Counted from the stretch's first letter, positions 1 to 9,236 are shown. The stretch is 64,000 nucleotides of DNA from Nocardiopsis mwathae (GCF_014201195.1 NZ_JACHDS010000001.1:992001-1056000), one strand, 5' to 3'. Notes: a model not told the origin generated them from the letters alone. Translations and numbers: made by a program.

Positions 1-113
1 AGGTCCGCCGCGTGAGTTCTGGTATGCGCACTGTCGCGTTCTGCCTCTCGTTCTGCGCCGCCCCCGTTCTCGGGCCGGGAGGCGGCGCGACCCTGGAGGC
101 AGGTTACCCGCAG

Positions 114-131
114 CCGCCGGTGATCCGGCGG
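114..131 (-). terminator. short hairpin downstream of bioF
   Basis: A 7-bp perfect stem (114-120 with 125-131) and a TGAT loop lie about 90 bp beyond the bioF stop. It may help end bioF transcription, but there is no clear T-run. I see no gene in bases 1-219 and no start of bioB. Confidence 0.35.
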
Positions 132-219
132 GGGCGCGCATGACCTCCACGGCCCGCGCCCCAGGAGGTCCGGGGCGCACCGAACCGGGTGGCCAGGTCC
201 GGGGGGACAGGGCGGCGGG

Positions 220-1494
220 TCAGGTCGGCCGAGTGCTCCCCACGACGTCCAGGACCCGCTTGACCTCGACCTCGTCCAGGTCGGCGCGGGCGGTCAGCCG
301 CAGCCGCGACCGACCGTCGGGGACGGACGGCGGTCGGAAGCACCCGACGCGGACCCCGGCCTCGCGGCACCGCCGCGCCCACGCCACCGCCGCGTCGGGG
401 GAGGGCGCGCCGACGGATACCACCGCCGCGTCCGGAGCGTGGACGTCGAGCCCCAGTTCCCCCAGGCCCGCCGCGAGCCGCCGGGCCGTCTCCCGCAGCC
501 GTGCGGCCCGCTCGGGCTCGGCCCGCAGCACCCGCAGTGCCGCCAGCGCCCCGGCCACCGCGGCCGGGGCCAGCCCGGTGTCGAAGATGAACGTGCGGGC
601 GGTCTCCACCAGGTGCCGGATCACCCGCTGCGGGCCGAGCACGGCACCGCCCTGGGCCCCCAGCGCCTTCGACAGCGTCGCCGTCACGACGATGCCGCCC
701 CGCTCGGCCGCGGGGATGCGCGCCGCGCCGAGCGCACCGCGCCCGCCGTCGCCGACCACGCCCAGACCGTGCGCGTCGTCCAGGAGCAGCGCCGCCCCCT
801 CTTCGGCGCAGACCCGGGCGAGGGCGGGCAGGTCGGTGAGGTCGCCGTCCACGGAGAAGACCGTGTCGCTGACCACCAGGCGCCGCTCGGCGGGGTGGGC
901 CCCCAGCGCCGCCAGCGCGGCTCCCGCATCGGCGTGGTCGAACAGCGACACCCGGGCACCCGCGGCCTTGGCCAGCCGGGTGGCGTCGATCAGCGACGCG
1001 TGGTTGTACCGGTCGCAGACCAGGTGTGCGCCGGCACCGGCCAGCGCGGTGACCATGCCGAGGTTGGCCGCGTAACCGGAGGAGAAGACGAGCGCCGCCT
1101 CGGTGCCGTAGAACGCGGCGAGCTCGGCCTCCAGCTCCCCGTGCAGCGCGGTGTCCCCGGTGACCAGCCGCGACCCGGTGGAGCCCGCCCCCCACCGCCG
1201 GGCGGCGTCGGCCGCCGCCCCGGTGACCTCGGGGTGCCGGGTCAGCCCGAGGTAGTCGTTGCCCGCCATGTCGAGCAGGTCCTCGTCGGGCACCCGGGGC
1301 CGCGTCCTGCGGGTCAACCCCGCCTCCGCCCGTGCCCGCGCGGCACCGTCCAGCCACCCGAACGGGTCGGCCCGCCCGGCGCCGCCGCGGCCGGACGCGG
1401 CCGTCGGCCCGGCATCGGCCGACACATTCGATGCCTCCACCACATTCGAGGCCTTCGACGCGGTCGACGCGTCGTCCTGCGGGTCTGTCGTCAC
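220..1494 (-). CDS. bioF: 8-amino-7-oxononanoate synthase (BioF)
   Basis: A PLP-dependent alpha-oxoamine synthase of 424 aa that condenses pimeloyl-thioester with alanine, the first step of biotin ring assembly in the cytosol. The PLP lysine sits in TATLSKALG near residue 276, with the PLP-ring motif DDAHGLG near 239-245 and the substrate-loop motif GSTGSRL near 104-110. The GTG start at 1494 has a GGAG box about 9 nt upstream. The first ~45 residues are low-complexity and extend beyond the usual ~385-aa family length, so the true start could be further in. It is divergent from bioAD; bioB is not in the window. Confidence 0.93.
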   Translation of the reverse strand: MTTDPQDDASTASKASNVVEASNVSADAGPTAASGRGGAGRADPFGWLDGAARARAEAGLTRRTRPRVPDEDLLDMAGNDYLGLTRHPEVTGAAADAARRWGAGSTGSRLVTGDTALHGELEAELAAFYGTEAALVFSSGYAANLGMVTALAGAGAHLVCDRYNHASLIDATRLAKAAGARVSLFDHADAGAALAALGAHPAERRLVVSDTVFSVDGDLTDLPALARVCAEEGAALLLDDAHGLGVVGDGGRGALGAARIPAAERGGIVVTATLSKALGAQGGAVLGPQRVIRHLVETARTFIFDTGLAPAAVAGALAALRVLRAEPERAARLRETARRLAAGLGELGLDVHAPDAAVVSVGAPSPDAAVAWARRCREAGVRVGCFRPPSVPDGRSRLRLTARADLDEVEVKRVLDVVGSTRPT

Positions 1495-1717
1495 CGTGGG
1501 CTCCGATCTCCGACGGATGCCGCTGCCTGCGGACCGGTGGGGCGCCCGGCCGCCACAGCCGAGCCGCGGTACGGGCGCGGACGCACCAACGCGTCCGTAC
1601 CGGAAATCGAGGGTAGTGGGGGCGGATCTCCGGCCCCCGCACCCCCCGCTCGCGCAGGCCGAACCGGTCGCGCCGCGGCCGGTCTCCAGCCCGCCGGAGA
1701 GGCGGTACGCCCCGCGG

Positions 1718-1898
1718 CGTGCCCCCCTGTCCTACCGGGCCAAATGCGTGTTCACCGAAGCCCATGGGCGCGACGGCGGTACCCGTCGCGCACGCCCTCC
1801 TCGCTTGCGGACGCGCCACCGCCGGGCCGTTCGGCCCACCGGATACCGGCGCTCCCGCGCGCTCCTTCGCGACCACGCCGGTAGGACAGGGGGACACG
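1718..1898. repeat. 181-bp MITE-like element with 21-bp terminal inverted repeats
   Basis: Bases 1718-1738 and 1878-1898 are inverted copies matching at 20 of 21 positions, with the core CCCCCTGTCCTACCGG. They enclose about 140 bp of very GC-rich DNA with no convincing gene. The element sits in the 500-bp bioF/bioA divergent spacer and is the only notable structure in 1495-1980 apart from promoter space. A non-autonomous transposon relic or dispersed repeat is an inference; I see no second copy in the window and no obvious target-site duplication. Confidence 0.5.
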
Positions 1899-1994
1899 GG
1901 TGCTAGGAGGCGGAAACGACTCTCACATGCCCGTGCCCGCATGTCATCGGTGGAACGGGACAAAGTTCTGCACCCATTTTGTGGAGGAGTCCCC

Positions 1995-3398
1995 ATGCGG
2001 GCCGCCGAAAGCCGTTTGGCACCATGGGCGACCATGACGCCACGAGTCAGCAGCGAACCGGAGACGCGGCCGGTACCGGCACCGCACGCCGGAGGCGACC
2101 CCGCCTGGGTGCGCGAGGTCGACCGGGGCCACCTCTGGCACCCCTACTCCTCCATCGGCGCCGCCGACGGCCCCTACGTCGTCACCGGGGCGGCCGGGAC
2201 ACGGCTGCGGCTGTCCGAGTCGGACGGCACCGAGCGCGAGGTCGTGGACGGCATGTCCTCGTGGTGGTCGGCGATCCACGGCTACGGCCACCCCGCCCTG
2301 GACGCGGCGGCACACGCCCAGCTGGACCGCTTCGCCCACGTCATGTTCGGCGGGCTCACCCACGAACCCGCCGCGCGGCTGGCCGCCCTGCTCGTCGACA
2401 TCACCCCCGCGCCGCTGCGGCACGTCTTCCTGGCCGACTCCGGGTCGGTGTCGGTGGAGGTGGCGCTCAAGATGTGCCTGCAGTACTGGCGCTCGCGCGG
2501 CCGCCCGGCCAAGCGCAAGCTGCTGACCTGGCGCGGCGGCTACCACGGCGACACCTTCCAGGCGATGTCGGTCTGCGACCCGGAGGGCGGCATGCACGCG
2601 CTGTGGGGCGACGCCCTGCCGCGGCAGGTGTTCGCCGACGCGCCGCCCGCCGGGTTCGAGGCCGCACCCGACCCCGCCTACGTCGCCCACCTCGACGCGC
2701 TCGTCGCCGAGCACGCCGACGAGATCGCCGCGGTCATCGTCGAACCCGTCGTCCAGGGCGCGGGGGGCATGCGCTTCCACAGCCCCGCCTACCTGGCGGC
2801 GCTGCGCGAGATCACCCGCCGGCACGGGGTGCTGCTGGTCTTCGACGAGATCGCCACCGGCTTCGGCCGCACCGGCGAGCTCTTCGCCGCCGACCACGCC
2901 GGGGTCGCCCCCGACGTCCTGTGTGTCGGCAAGGCGCTCACCGGCGGCTACATGACGCTGGCCGCGACGCTGTGCACCGCGGAGGTGGCCGCGGGCATCG
3001 CCGAGGGCGATGTCCCGGTCCTCGCGCACGGCCCCACCTTCATGGGCAACCCGCTGGCCTGCGCCGTCGCCTCCGCATCGATCGGACTGCTGCTCGACGG
3101 CGACTGGCGGGGCGACGTCGGGCGCGTCGCCGCAGGGCTGCGCTCCGGACTCGCCCCCGCCCGCGACCTGCCCGGCGTGCACGACGTGCGCGTGCTCGGC
3201 GCGATCGGGGTGATCCAGCTCGACCGGCCCGTCGACCTGCGCGCCGCCACCAGGGCCGCCGTTCGGGCCGGGGTCTGGCTGCGCCCGTTCCGCGACATGG
3301 TCTATGCGATGCCGCCCTACGTCTGCTCGGACGCCGACGTCGAGCGGATCACCGGCGGCATGCTGGCCGCGGCCCGCGCCACCCTGGGGGAGCGATGA
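1995..3398 (+). CDS. bioA: adenosylmethionine-8-amino-7-oxononanoate aminotransferase (BioA)
   Basis: A class III PLP aminotransferase of 467 aa that converts KAPA to DAPA in biotin synthesis using S-adenosylmethionine as amino donor. Visible motifs: LWHPYSS near the N-terminus (BioA substrate site), [13 protein letters not shown] (PLP-binding Asp), and the Schiff-base lysine in [11 protein letters not shown] at about residue 313. The ATG at 1995 is chosen because GGAGGAG lies 5 nt upstream; the frame stays open further upstream through the repeat, but that extension has no family similarity. The stop overlaps the bioD start (ATGA), so the two genes are translationally coupled. Confidence 0.93.
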   Translation: MRAAESRLAPWATMTPRVSSEPETRPVPAPHAGGDPAWVREVDRGHLWHPYSSIGAADGPYVVTGAAGTRLRLSESDGTEREVVDGMSSWWSAIHGYGHPALDAAAHAQLDRFAHVMFGGLTHEPAARLAALLVDITPAPLRHVFLADSGSVSVEVALKMCLQYWRSRGRPAKRKLLTWRGGYHGDTFQAMSVCDPEGGMHALWGDALPRQVFADAPPAGFEAAPDPAYVAHLDALVAEHADEIAAVIVEPVVQGAGGMRFHSPAYLAALREITRRHGVLLVFDEIATGFGRTGELFAADHAGVAPDVLCVGKALTGGYMTLAATLCTAEVAAGIAEGDVPVLAHGPTFMGNPLACAVASASIGLLLDGDWRGDVGRVAAGLRSGLAPARDLPGVHDVRVLGAIGVIQLDRPVDLRAATRAAVRAGVWLRPFRDMVYAMPPYVCSDADVERITGGMLAAARATLGER

Positions 3399-4135
3399 GG
3401 ACGATCGTCGTCACCGGCACCGGAACCGAGGTCGGCAAGACCGCCGTCGGCGCGGCCCTCGCCGCCACCGCCCTGGCCTGGGGCGAGCGGGTGGCGGTGG
3501 TCAAACCGGCGCAGACCGGTGTGGCCGCCGGGGAGCCGGGCGACGCCGCCGAGGTGGCGCGTCTCGCCCCGGGCACGACCCAGCGCGAGCTCGCCCGCCA
3601 CCCCGAACCGCTGGCCCCGGCCACGGCCGCGCACCGCGCGGGCGAGAAGGGCGTGCGCCCGGGGCAGGTCGCCGACGCCGTCGCCGGCCTGGGGGCCGAC
3701 CACGACCTGGTCATCGTCGAAGGGGCCGGCGGGCTGCTGGTGCGCCTCAACGGCGAGGGCGCGACCATCGCCGACGTCGCGGCCCGCCTGGACGCCCCCC
3801 TGCTCCTGGTGGCCCGGCCCGATCTGGGCACCCTGAACCACACCGCCCTCACCGCCGAGGCGGCCCGCGCCCGCGGGCTCGCGGTCGCCGGGGTCGTCAT
3901 CGGCTCCTGGCCGCCCGACCCCGACCTCGCCATGCGCTGCAACGCGGCCGAGCTCGGCACCGCGGCGGGCGCCCCCCTGCTGGGCGCCCTCCCCCAGGGC
4001 ATCACCCGGCTGCCCCCGGACGAATTCGCCGCCGCCGCCCGCGTGTCGCTGGCCCCCGAACTCGACGGCACCTGGGAGGCCGCCGAGTTCGTCCGCCTCC
4101 ACTCACCGGACCCGATCCGCACCGCGACCGGCTGA
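3395..4135 (+). CDS. bioD: dethiobiotin synthetase (BioD)
   Basis: An ATP-dependent carboxylase of 246 aa that closes the ureido ring of DAPA to give dethiobiotin. The N-terminus carries the P-loop GTGTEVGKT (residues ~8-16), followed by KPAQTG and, mid-protein, [11 protein letters not shown], all typical of BioD. It overlaps bioA by 4 nt. About 190 bp without a gene follow before the acetoacetyl-CoA synthetase. Confidence 0.93.
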   Translation: MRTIVVTGTGTEVGKTAVGAALAATALAWGERVAVVKPAQTGVAAGEPGDAAEVARLAPGTTQRELARHPEPLAPATAAHRAGEKGVRPGQVADAVAGLGADHDLVIVEGAGGLLVRLNGEGATIADVAARLDAPLLLVARPDLGTLNHTALTAEAARARGLAVAGVVIGSWPPDPDLAMRCNAAELGTAAGAPLLGALPQGITRLPPDEFAAAARVSLAPELDGTWEAAEFVRLHSPDPIRTATG

Positions 4136-4325
4136 GGCGCTACCCCCCGCGACCGCGGAGAAGGCCGCCCAGCAGGTCCGACCCGCCTCCGCGGGCCTGT
4201 CCCGGCCCGCCCACCGGCCCGGGGTGTGAAGGTTCGTGCCCCCTGCACATTTCGCGGGGTGCCGGTTGCTGTTAGATGTGTCCCAAGCAGTCATGTGAGC
4301 CCGACGCTGACGGAGGCGCTGAACC

Positions 4326-6311
4326 ATGTCCCAACGGTCGCATTCACAGCCCCCGGTGCTCTGGGAACCCGGTGCCGAGCGGTGTGAACGTGCGAGGATC
4401 ACCGCGTTCGCCCGGTGGGTGGAGGAGAACCGGGGGGTGCGGGTCGAGGACTACGACGCGCTGTGGCGCTGGTCGGTGACCGACCTCGACGGGTTCTGGT
4501 CGGGGATCTGGGAGTACTTCGACATCCAGGCCGACGCCCCCTACGAGCGGGTGCTCGCCGGGCGCGAGATGCCCGGCGCCGAGTGGTTCCCCGGCGCGAA
4601 GCTGAACTACGCGCGCCACATCTTCCGCGACCGAGACGACGGCGCCGTCGCCATCCGGCACGCCTCCGAACTGCGGGTGCTGGGCGAGTGGACCTGGGGC
4701 GAACTGCGGCGGCGCACCGCCGCGATCGCGGCCGGACTGCGGCGGCTCGGCGTCGGCCCGGGCGACCGCGTCGTCGCCTACCTGCCGAACATCCCCGAGG
4801 CCGCCGCCGCGTTCTTCGCCTGCGCGTCCATCGGCGCGGTGTGGTCGTCCTGCTCGCCGGACTTCGGGGTGCGCAGCGTCGTCGACCGCTTCGCGCAGAT
4901 CGAGCCGAAGGTGCTGCTCGCCGTCGACGGCTACCGGTACGGCGGCAAGGACTTCGACCGCGCCGACGTGCTCGACGCCCTGCGCGCGCAGCTGCCCACC
5001 CTGGAGCACACCGTCGTTCGCTCCTACCTGACCGGCACCCCCGTCGAGGCCACGCTGAGCTGGGAGGAGTTGGAGGAGTCGGGGGAGGGCGCGGAGCTCG
5101 AATTCGAGCCGGTGCCCTTCGACCACCCGCTGTGGGTGCTCTACTCCTCGGGCACCACCGGCCTGCCCAAGGCGATCGTGCAGGGGCACGGCGGCACCCT
5201 GCTCGAACAGCTGAAGAACATCGAGCTGCACCTGGACGCCCAGGCACACGACCGGGTCTTCTGGTTCACCACCACCGGCTGGATGATGTGGAACCTGCTG
5301 GTCAGCGTGCTGCTGACCCGGGCGTCCATCGTGCTGTACGACGGCAGCCCCGGCCACCCCGACATGGGCACCCTGTGGGACCTCGCCGAACGCACGCGCA
5401 TCACCGTCTTCGGGACCAGCGCCGGGTACCTGTCGGCCTGCATGAAGGACGGAATCCACCCGGCCGAGGGCCGCGACCTGTCCGCCCTGCACGCCATCGG
5501 CTCCACCGGGTCCCCGTTGAGCCCCGAGGGGTTCGCCTGGTGCTACCGCGAGTTCGGCGACGACCTGTGGCTGTTCTCGGCCAGCGGCGGCACCGACATC
5601 TGCAGCTGCCTGGTGGGCGGCGTTCCCACGCTGCCCGTCTACGAGGGGGAGATCCAGGCGCGCTCGCTCGGCATGGCCGTCGCGGCCTGGGACCCCGACG
5701 GCAAGGAGGTCGTGGGCGAGGTCGGCGAACTGGTGGTCACCCGGCCGGCGCCGTCGATGCCCCTGTACTTCTGGGGCGACACCGACGGCGAGCGCCTGCG
5801 CGACAGCTACTTCGCCATGTACCCGGGCACCTGGCGGCACGGCGACTGGATCGAGATCACCGACCGCGGTACCGCGATCATCTACGGACGCTCCGATTCC
5901 ACCATCAACCGCGGCGGCATCCGCATGGGCACCAGCGAGATCTACCGTGCGGTGCTGGCGCTCGGCGAGGTCACCGACGCGCTGGTCGTGGACGTCCCCC
6001 AGCCCGACGGAGGCTCGCGCATCGAGCTGTTCGTGGTGGTCCGCGAGGGGGTGGAGCTGGACGAGACGCTGACCAAGGCGCTGGCGCGGCGTATCCGCGA
6101 GGACTGCTCGCCGCGGCACGTCCCCGACGCCGTGCACGCCATCGCGGCGGTGCCGCGCACCCTGTCCGGAAAGGTGCTGGAGGTGCCGGTCAAGCGCATC
6201 CTGATGGGGGAGCGGGCGGAGAAGGTGGCCAGCCGCGACTCGCTGGCCAACCCGGAGGCACTCGACTTCTTCACCCGCCTCGCCCAGGAGCGGCGCCCCT
6301 CCGCCCCCTGA
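4326..6311 (+). CDS. acetoacetyl-CoA synthetase
   Basis: An adenylate-forming ligase (661 aa) that activates acetoacetate to acetoacetyl-CoA. Length and motifs fit the AacS subfamily rather than acetyl-CoA synthetase: an N-terminal ACAS domain (WSVTDLDGFW), the P-loop YSSGTTGLPKAIVQGHGG near residue 280, a WMMWN segment, the GRSDSTINRGGIRMGTSEIYR hinge (shown here only as a description of residues ~525-545), and the late lysine in RTLSGKVLEVP. GGAGG lies 9 nt before the ATG. It stands alone; the palindromic repeat at its 3' end probably serves as terminator and is the insertion site of the downstream element. Confidence 0.88.
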   Translation: MSQRSHSQPPVLWEPGAERCERARITAFARWVEENRGVRVEDYDALWRWSVTDLDGFWSGIWEYFDIQADAPYERVLAGREMPGAEWFPGAKLNYARHIFRDRDDGAVAIRHASELRVLGEWTWGELRRRTAAIAAGLRRLGVGPGDRVVAYLPNIPEAAAAFFACASIGAVWSSCSPDFGVRSVVDRFAQIEPKVLLAVDGYRYGGKDFDRADVLDALRAQLPTLEHTVVRSYLTGTPVEATLSWEELEESGEGAELEFEPVPFDHPLWVLYSSGTTGLPKAIVQGHGGTLLEQLKNIELHLDAQAHDRVFWFTTTGWMMWNLLVSVLLTRASIVLYDGSPGHPDMGTLWDLAERTRITVFGTSAGYLSACMKDGIHPAEGRDLSALHAIGSTGSPLSPEGFAWCYREFGDDLWLFSASGGTDICSCLVGGVPTLPVYEGEIQARSLGMAVAAWDPDGKEVVGEVGELVVTRPAPSMPLYFWGDTDGERLRDSYFAMYPGTWRHGDWIEITDRGTAIIYGRSDSTINRGGIRMGTSEIYRAVLALGEVTDALVVDVPQPDGGSRIELFVVVREGVELDETLTKALARRIREDCSPRHVPDAVHAIAAVPRTLSGKVLEVPVKRILMGERAEKVASRDSLANPEALDFFTRLAQERRPSAP

Positions 6312-6332
6312 CCCCTGCACGACCCCCTCCTT

Positions 6333-6396
6333 CGTTGATCTCGGAGATATTGGGGTGAAAATCGGCCGTGAGACCCCAATATCTACGAGATCAACG
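6333..6396. repeat. dispersed palindromic repeat, copy A (contains attL)
   Basis: Two 24-nt arms (6333-6356 and 6373-6396) pair with one mismatch around a 16-nt loop containing AAAATCG. The same arm and loop sequences recur at 33457, 48343 and 51842. The single mismatch (TCTACG where pairing would require TCTCCG) falls within the 18-bp repeat shared with 22533-22550, consistent with the element having contributed that half. Its position directly after the acetoacetyl-CoA synthetase stop suggests a terminator role. Confidence 0.8.
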
Positions 6397-6398
6397 GA
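6381..6398. other. attL core (18-bp direct repeat)
   Basis: ATCTACGAGATCAACGGA occurs here and again at 22533-22550 in the same orientation, flanking all of the integration, replication and transfer genes. The integrase gene lies ~120 bp inside the right copy, as is usual for actinomycete elements. No tRNA is present at either end. Confidence 0.75.
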
Positions 6399-6412
6399 TG
6401 CCGGATTCGGAC

Positions 6413-6522
6413 GTTCCGGGGTGGTCCGGCCTGTTGTCGACTGTTGTCGTCTGCCCAGGTGGCGCCCTGTTTCCCTGGGTTGGGCGTTCCGGTCTAGTGG
6501 TGACTGTTCCGGGGTGGTCCGG
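6413..6522. promoter_or_regulatory. putative integrase arm-type sites, left end
   Basis: GTTCCGGGGTGGTCCGG occurs twice in direct orientation (6413-6429, 6506-6522), with a degenerate third copy at 6486-6500. A matching GTTCCGGGGTAGTGG lies at 22419-22433, near attR, and the flanking GTGTAG/GTTGAC bases are also similar. Repeats near both ends of an element next to the att cores are typical of tyrosine-integrase arm sites; this role is inferred. Confidence 0.5.
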
Positions 6523-6593
6523 GTGTGTAGGTTGACGCCGGGATGACGCTGGGGGCTCCGGCCACGCGGCGGGCGCGGACGGTCCGGGACACG

Positions 6594-6941
6594 TCAACGG
6601 GGGTCATCACCGAACGCGTCATCGATCGCGTTGCGTAGGCGGGCCTCGTCCAACCGGTCGCGCAGGGGTCCGCCTTCTTCGTCGATGGCGGCCATGACGG
6701 CGCCGTCGCGGGTGGTGCGCACGGCGACCTTCACCCCGATCTCCTTGCCCGCACGGCGTGCGGCGCGCTTGATCGCGGCGCGCTCCTCCTCATCGGTGTA
6801 GGAGAGCTTCGCCCACTGCTGGCGCCGGAGGTCGGACGCTATGAGGTCGGCAAGGCGCGCGGTCTCGGCCTCCTGGGCGCGCTGGCGGGCCTTGGCGGTG
6901 GGGGCGCTGGTGATGGGGCGCACGCGGTGCGGGTCGCTCAT
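6594..6941 (-). CDS. conserved hypothetical protein of the element
   Basis: A 115-aa charged protein, rich in Ala, Arg and acidic residues and likely helical, with no signal peptide or membrane segment. I do not recognise the family. Residues ~45-110 (basic then acidic helices around AIDEEGGPLRDRLDEARLR) look like a compact domain. It is the first gene inside attL and reads outward toward it. The codon pattern supports a real gene. Confidence 0.6.
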   Translation of the reverse strand: MSDPHRVRPITSAPTAKARQRAQEAETARLADLIASDLRRQQWAKLSYTDEEERAAIKRAARRAGKEIGVKVAVRTTRDGAVMAAIDEEGGPLRDRLDEARLRNAIDDAFGDDPR

Positions 6942-7030
6942 GGCGGCAGGATAGACCGCCGCGCTTGGGCGCGCCTACCCGCGCGGGCAACGGCGGGAGG
7001 GTGGACGGTTCCGGTCGCGCAGAGCGCGGC

Positions 7031-7133
7031 GCGGCGGGAGGATCGGGGGCCGCTACGCTGGCCCTGAGCGGTCGGAGCCTTCGGGCTCCACCCCTTTTCT
7101 CCGACCGGCCCCCGATCCTTCGGGTCCCGCCGC
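7031..7133. repeat. large nested stem-loop structure
   Basis: Nested complementarity: 7031-7039 with 7125-7133, 7040-7051 with 7107-7118 (12 bp perfect), 7070-7077 with 7099-7106 (8 bp perfect), and an inner GAGCC-TTCG-GGCTC hairpin competing at 7075-7088. The outer stem has one 6-nt bulge. No gene is seen in 6942-7274. In a rolling-circle element such a region could be a single-strand origin, a double-strand origin or a structured RNA; the sequence alone does not decide. Confidence 0.55.
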
Positions 7134-7274
7134 GACGCGTGAACGCGGACGGAACCGGCCACCCGGCCCCACCGCGCACCCGTGCCCGCGGTGCGCCTGC
7201 ATGCCGGTGACCGCGCAGGTGAGCACACGGAAAGGCCCCAGACCCGAGGGTCCGGGGCGCGCGGCCCGGGGGCG

Positions 7275-7478
7275 CTATGCGGCCTCGTCCGGCTCGTCGT
7301 CGGCCAGGTAGTACTCGACCCCGGCCAGGATCTCGGTGCGCAGCTCCCGGGGGAGGGCGAAGGCGAGGCGGAGTCCGGCGGTGACCTCGGCGGGGTCGTC
7401 GGAGCAGATGAGGTAGGCGGCGCGGTCGGCGGTGCGCAGAGCGGTCGCGTTTCCGGTCGTGGTGGCGGCGGTGTTCAT
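7275..7478 (-). CDS. small hypothetical protein of the element
   Basis: A 67-aa acidic protein with a perfect AGGAGG box 6 nt before its ATG, which supports a real gene. It has a helical middle (ADRAAYLICSDDPAEVTAGL) and an acidic tail (ADDEPDEAA). I do not recognise it. It is isolated between two strongly structured non-coding stretches. Confidence 0.6.
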   Translation of the reverse strand: MNTAATTTGNATALRTADRAAYLICSDDPAEVTAGLRLAFALPRELRTEILAGVEYYLADDEPDEAA

Positions 7479-7501
7479 GGCGGCCTCCTGGGGGGTCGGT
7501 T

Positions 7502-7616
7502 CGGCCTGACGGGGCCGTCTGGATCACGCCCGGGGCGGGGGTCAAGGTGGAGCACTCCACGACTGAACGACCTTGACCCCCGCCCCGGGCGTGATAGGTC
7601 CCGGAAAGTCAGGCCG
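7502..7616. repeat. long inverted repeat with 25-bp perfect arms
   Basis: Bases 7523-7547 and 7571-7595 are perfect inverted copies around a 23-nt loop; outer 8-9-bp arms (7502-7510 with 7608-7616) also pair. The loop itself contains a near-palindrome (TGGAGCACTCCA). It lies just upstream of the 67-aa gene, in a ~700-bp stretch (7479-8178) with no gene. It could be an origin, a transfer locus (clt/oriT-like) or a terminator. Confidence 0.65.
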
Positions 7617-7983
7617 GATCGACCTCCGGGAGGGTGCCCGCTACCGGTGCCACGGTCGAAACGCTGAAGCGCACCGGTGACCTTGTCCGCCTACCGGAAC
7701 CACGCGCGCGACGAACACGGCGAGCTGGTCCGGCCCGGTTCCCGGAGCCCGGCCGGGGGCTGTGCACGGTCGGCGGGCGTCGGTGCGGCGGTGTGCAGGG
7801 CGTTCCTGCGCGGGCGGGCTCGCCCTCGTGCGGTAGGCGGGGCGGTGGAGGCGGGGCACGCTGGTGAGGCCGGGGAGGGCGGGTGTCGGGGCCGCGCGCG
7901 AGCACCCGACGAAGTCGGGCGCGCAGCGCGACGTGTCCCGTAAGCCCGTCCCGACCTGCGGCCGACCCCCGGCGCACACGTCC

Positions 7984-8017
7984 GCTGCCCGCCCGCGCCA
8001 TGGCGCGGGCGGGCAGC
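7984..8017. repeat. 34-bp perfect palindrome
   Basis: Bases 7984-8000 and 8001-8017 are perfect inverted copies with no spacer (17-bp arms centred on CCATGG). This is the second strong palindrome in the gene-free stretch 7479-8178. A dimeric protein site or cruciform at an origin or transfer locus is possible; a terminator is less likely with no loop. Confidence 0.6.
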
Positions 8018-8137
8018 CTTGACCCTGTAGGGAAAGTTCTCACCCACCGATACAGCCGACTCGTCACGACTGGTTGAACAGCTGCTAGACCGGTATGCTC
8101 CCCGAGGTGCCTACGGGCACCGTTCCTAGGTATGCGT

Positions 8138-8163
8138 CGGCCTCCGGAGCATTCCGGAGGCCG
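8138..8163 (-). terminator. hairpin terminator after the DUF397 gene
   Basis: An 11-bp perfect stem (8138-8148 with 8153-8163) and GCAT loop begin 16 nt beyond the DUF397 stop, on the expected side for the Xre/DUF397 operon. Confidence 0.6.
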
Positions 8164-8178
8164 CGTGTCGCTCAAGAT

Positions 8179-8364
8179 CTAGAGTTGGTCGGCTTTGACG
8201 TCCTCCAGAAACGAGTGCCAGGCGTTGACGCCGAACATCAGGTAGCCATTTTCAGGGGACTTGGAGTCACGTACTGCTGCCCCCCGGGGTACTGTCGCGA
8301 CTTCAACGCAGTTGTTGCCCGATCCGCTATAGCTGCTCTTGCGGAACGGCAGTCTGTCACTCAT
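8179..8364 (-). CDS. DUF397 domain protein
   Basis: A 61-aa small acidic protein with the DUF397 signature: FRKSSYSGSGNNCVEVA at the N-terminus, then GAAVRDSKSPE and a C-terminal W-x-x-F helix. DUF397 proteins are actinobacterial partners of WhiJ-like Xre regulators, usually encoded next to them. Here the gene overlaps the Xre gene stop (ATGA), showing one operon. It probably modulates the Xre protein. It is element cargo; a second such pair lies at 51.9-53.1 kb. Confidence 0.88.
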   Translation of the reverse strand: MSDRLPFRKSSYSGSGNNCVEVATVPRGAAVRDSKSPENGYLMFGVNAWHSFLEDVKADQL

Positions 8365-9236
8365 CGGTCTTCACTCTCTAGGGCTGCTTTGACGTCCCTG
8401 AGGAACTGCACCGTCTCAGCGCCGGGCAGGGCGGACGTCGATGCATGGCCGAATACCTGGGCGAAGCGGGCCAGCTCATCGGGCTGCTCTAGCATCAGGC
8501 TAGCCGCGTACGTCTCCACGTAGGCAATGCTGGGGTCCAATGGCTCGGCAAAGTCCATGATGACAAGCGCGCCAGTGTCCGCCGCATGCGCTCCTGCCGC
8601 GAACGGGAGTACCTGCAAGGTGACACCCTCACGCGTCGCCATGCGAATCAGGTGCTGCACCTGGTCACGCATCACTGACACCCCGCCGATGACACGGCGC
8701 AAGGCGGCTTCATCGATGATCGCCCAGTACTCAGGCGGGTTGTGGGAGTTGAGTATCTGCTGCCTCTCCATCCGGGCCGCTACGCGCTCAGCTATGGCTT
8801 CGTCGGCGTGTGCCTGCCCACCACGAAGCAGGGCTTCGGCGTACTGAGGGGTCTGCAACAGTCCAGGGATGACCTGCGGTTCGTACGTCTTGATGACCGA
8901 TGCTTCTGCCTCGAAGTCAGGGAGATCGTCGGTGAACACGCCCCTCTTCTGGTACCTGGCCCACCACCCGCGTTCCTTTGCCTGTCGCGAAAGCTGGTGC
9001 CACTCGTCGCGCTCTACGCCGTCCGTGACTCTGTACAGGTCTATGAGCCGGTCAAGGTCGCTCGGTTTGATGCGACGGGTCTCGGCAGCTTCCATCCTGC
9101 CGAGTTTGGTGCCCGACCAACCGAGTTCCTTCGCGGCTTCGTTGATGCTCAGTCGCGCTTGCTCGCGGGCTCGGCGTAGCTTCCGGGCGAGTCGACGGAG
9201 CCGCACGGTCGGGCTGTGAACAGTGCGGTTGGGCAT
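8361..9236 (-). CDS. Xre-family (WhiJ-like) DNA-binding regulator
   Basis: A 291-aa protein with an N-terminal helix-turn-helix (~residues 15-70, including INEAAKELGWSGTKLGRMEAAE) and a C-terminal DUF5753-type domain (from ~95; IPGLLQTPQYAEALL, VLPFAAGAHAADTGALVIMDF). This architecture is that of actinobacterial WhiJ-like regulators paired with DUF397 proteins, linked to development or antibiotic control. Three ATGCAG-type half-sites upstream (9271-9360) are plausible operators. Bases here are less GC-rich than the host genes. Confidence 0.88.
   Translation of the reverse strand: MPNRTVHSPTVRLRRLARKLRRAREQARLSINEAAKELGWSGTKLGRMEAAETRRIKPSDLDRLIDLYRVTDGVERDEWHQLSRQAKERGWWARYQKRGVFTDDLPDFEAEASVIKTYEPQVIPGLLQTPQYAEALLRGGQAHADEAIAERVAARMERQQILNSHNPPEYWAIIDEAALRRVIGGVSVMRDQVQHLIRMATREGVTLQVLPFAAGAHAADTGALVIMDFAEPLDPSIAYVETYAASLMLEQPDELARFAQVFGHASTSALPGAETVQFLRDVKAALESEDR

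Noticed and set aside
104-2035. 643-codon minus-strand frame covering bioF and the MITE-like repeat.
   Set aside because: Out of frame with BioF and low-complexity; no ribosome site.
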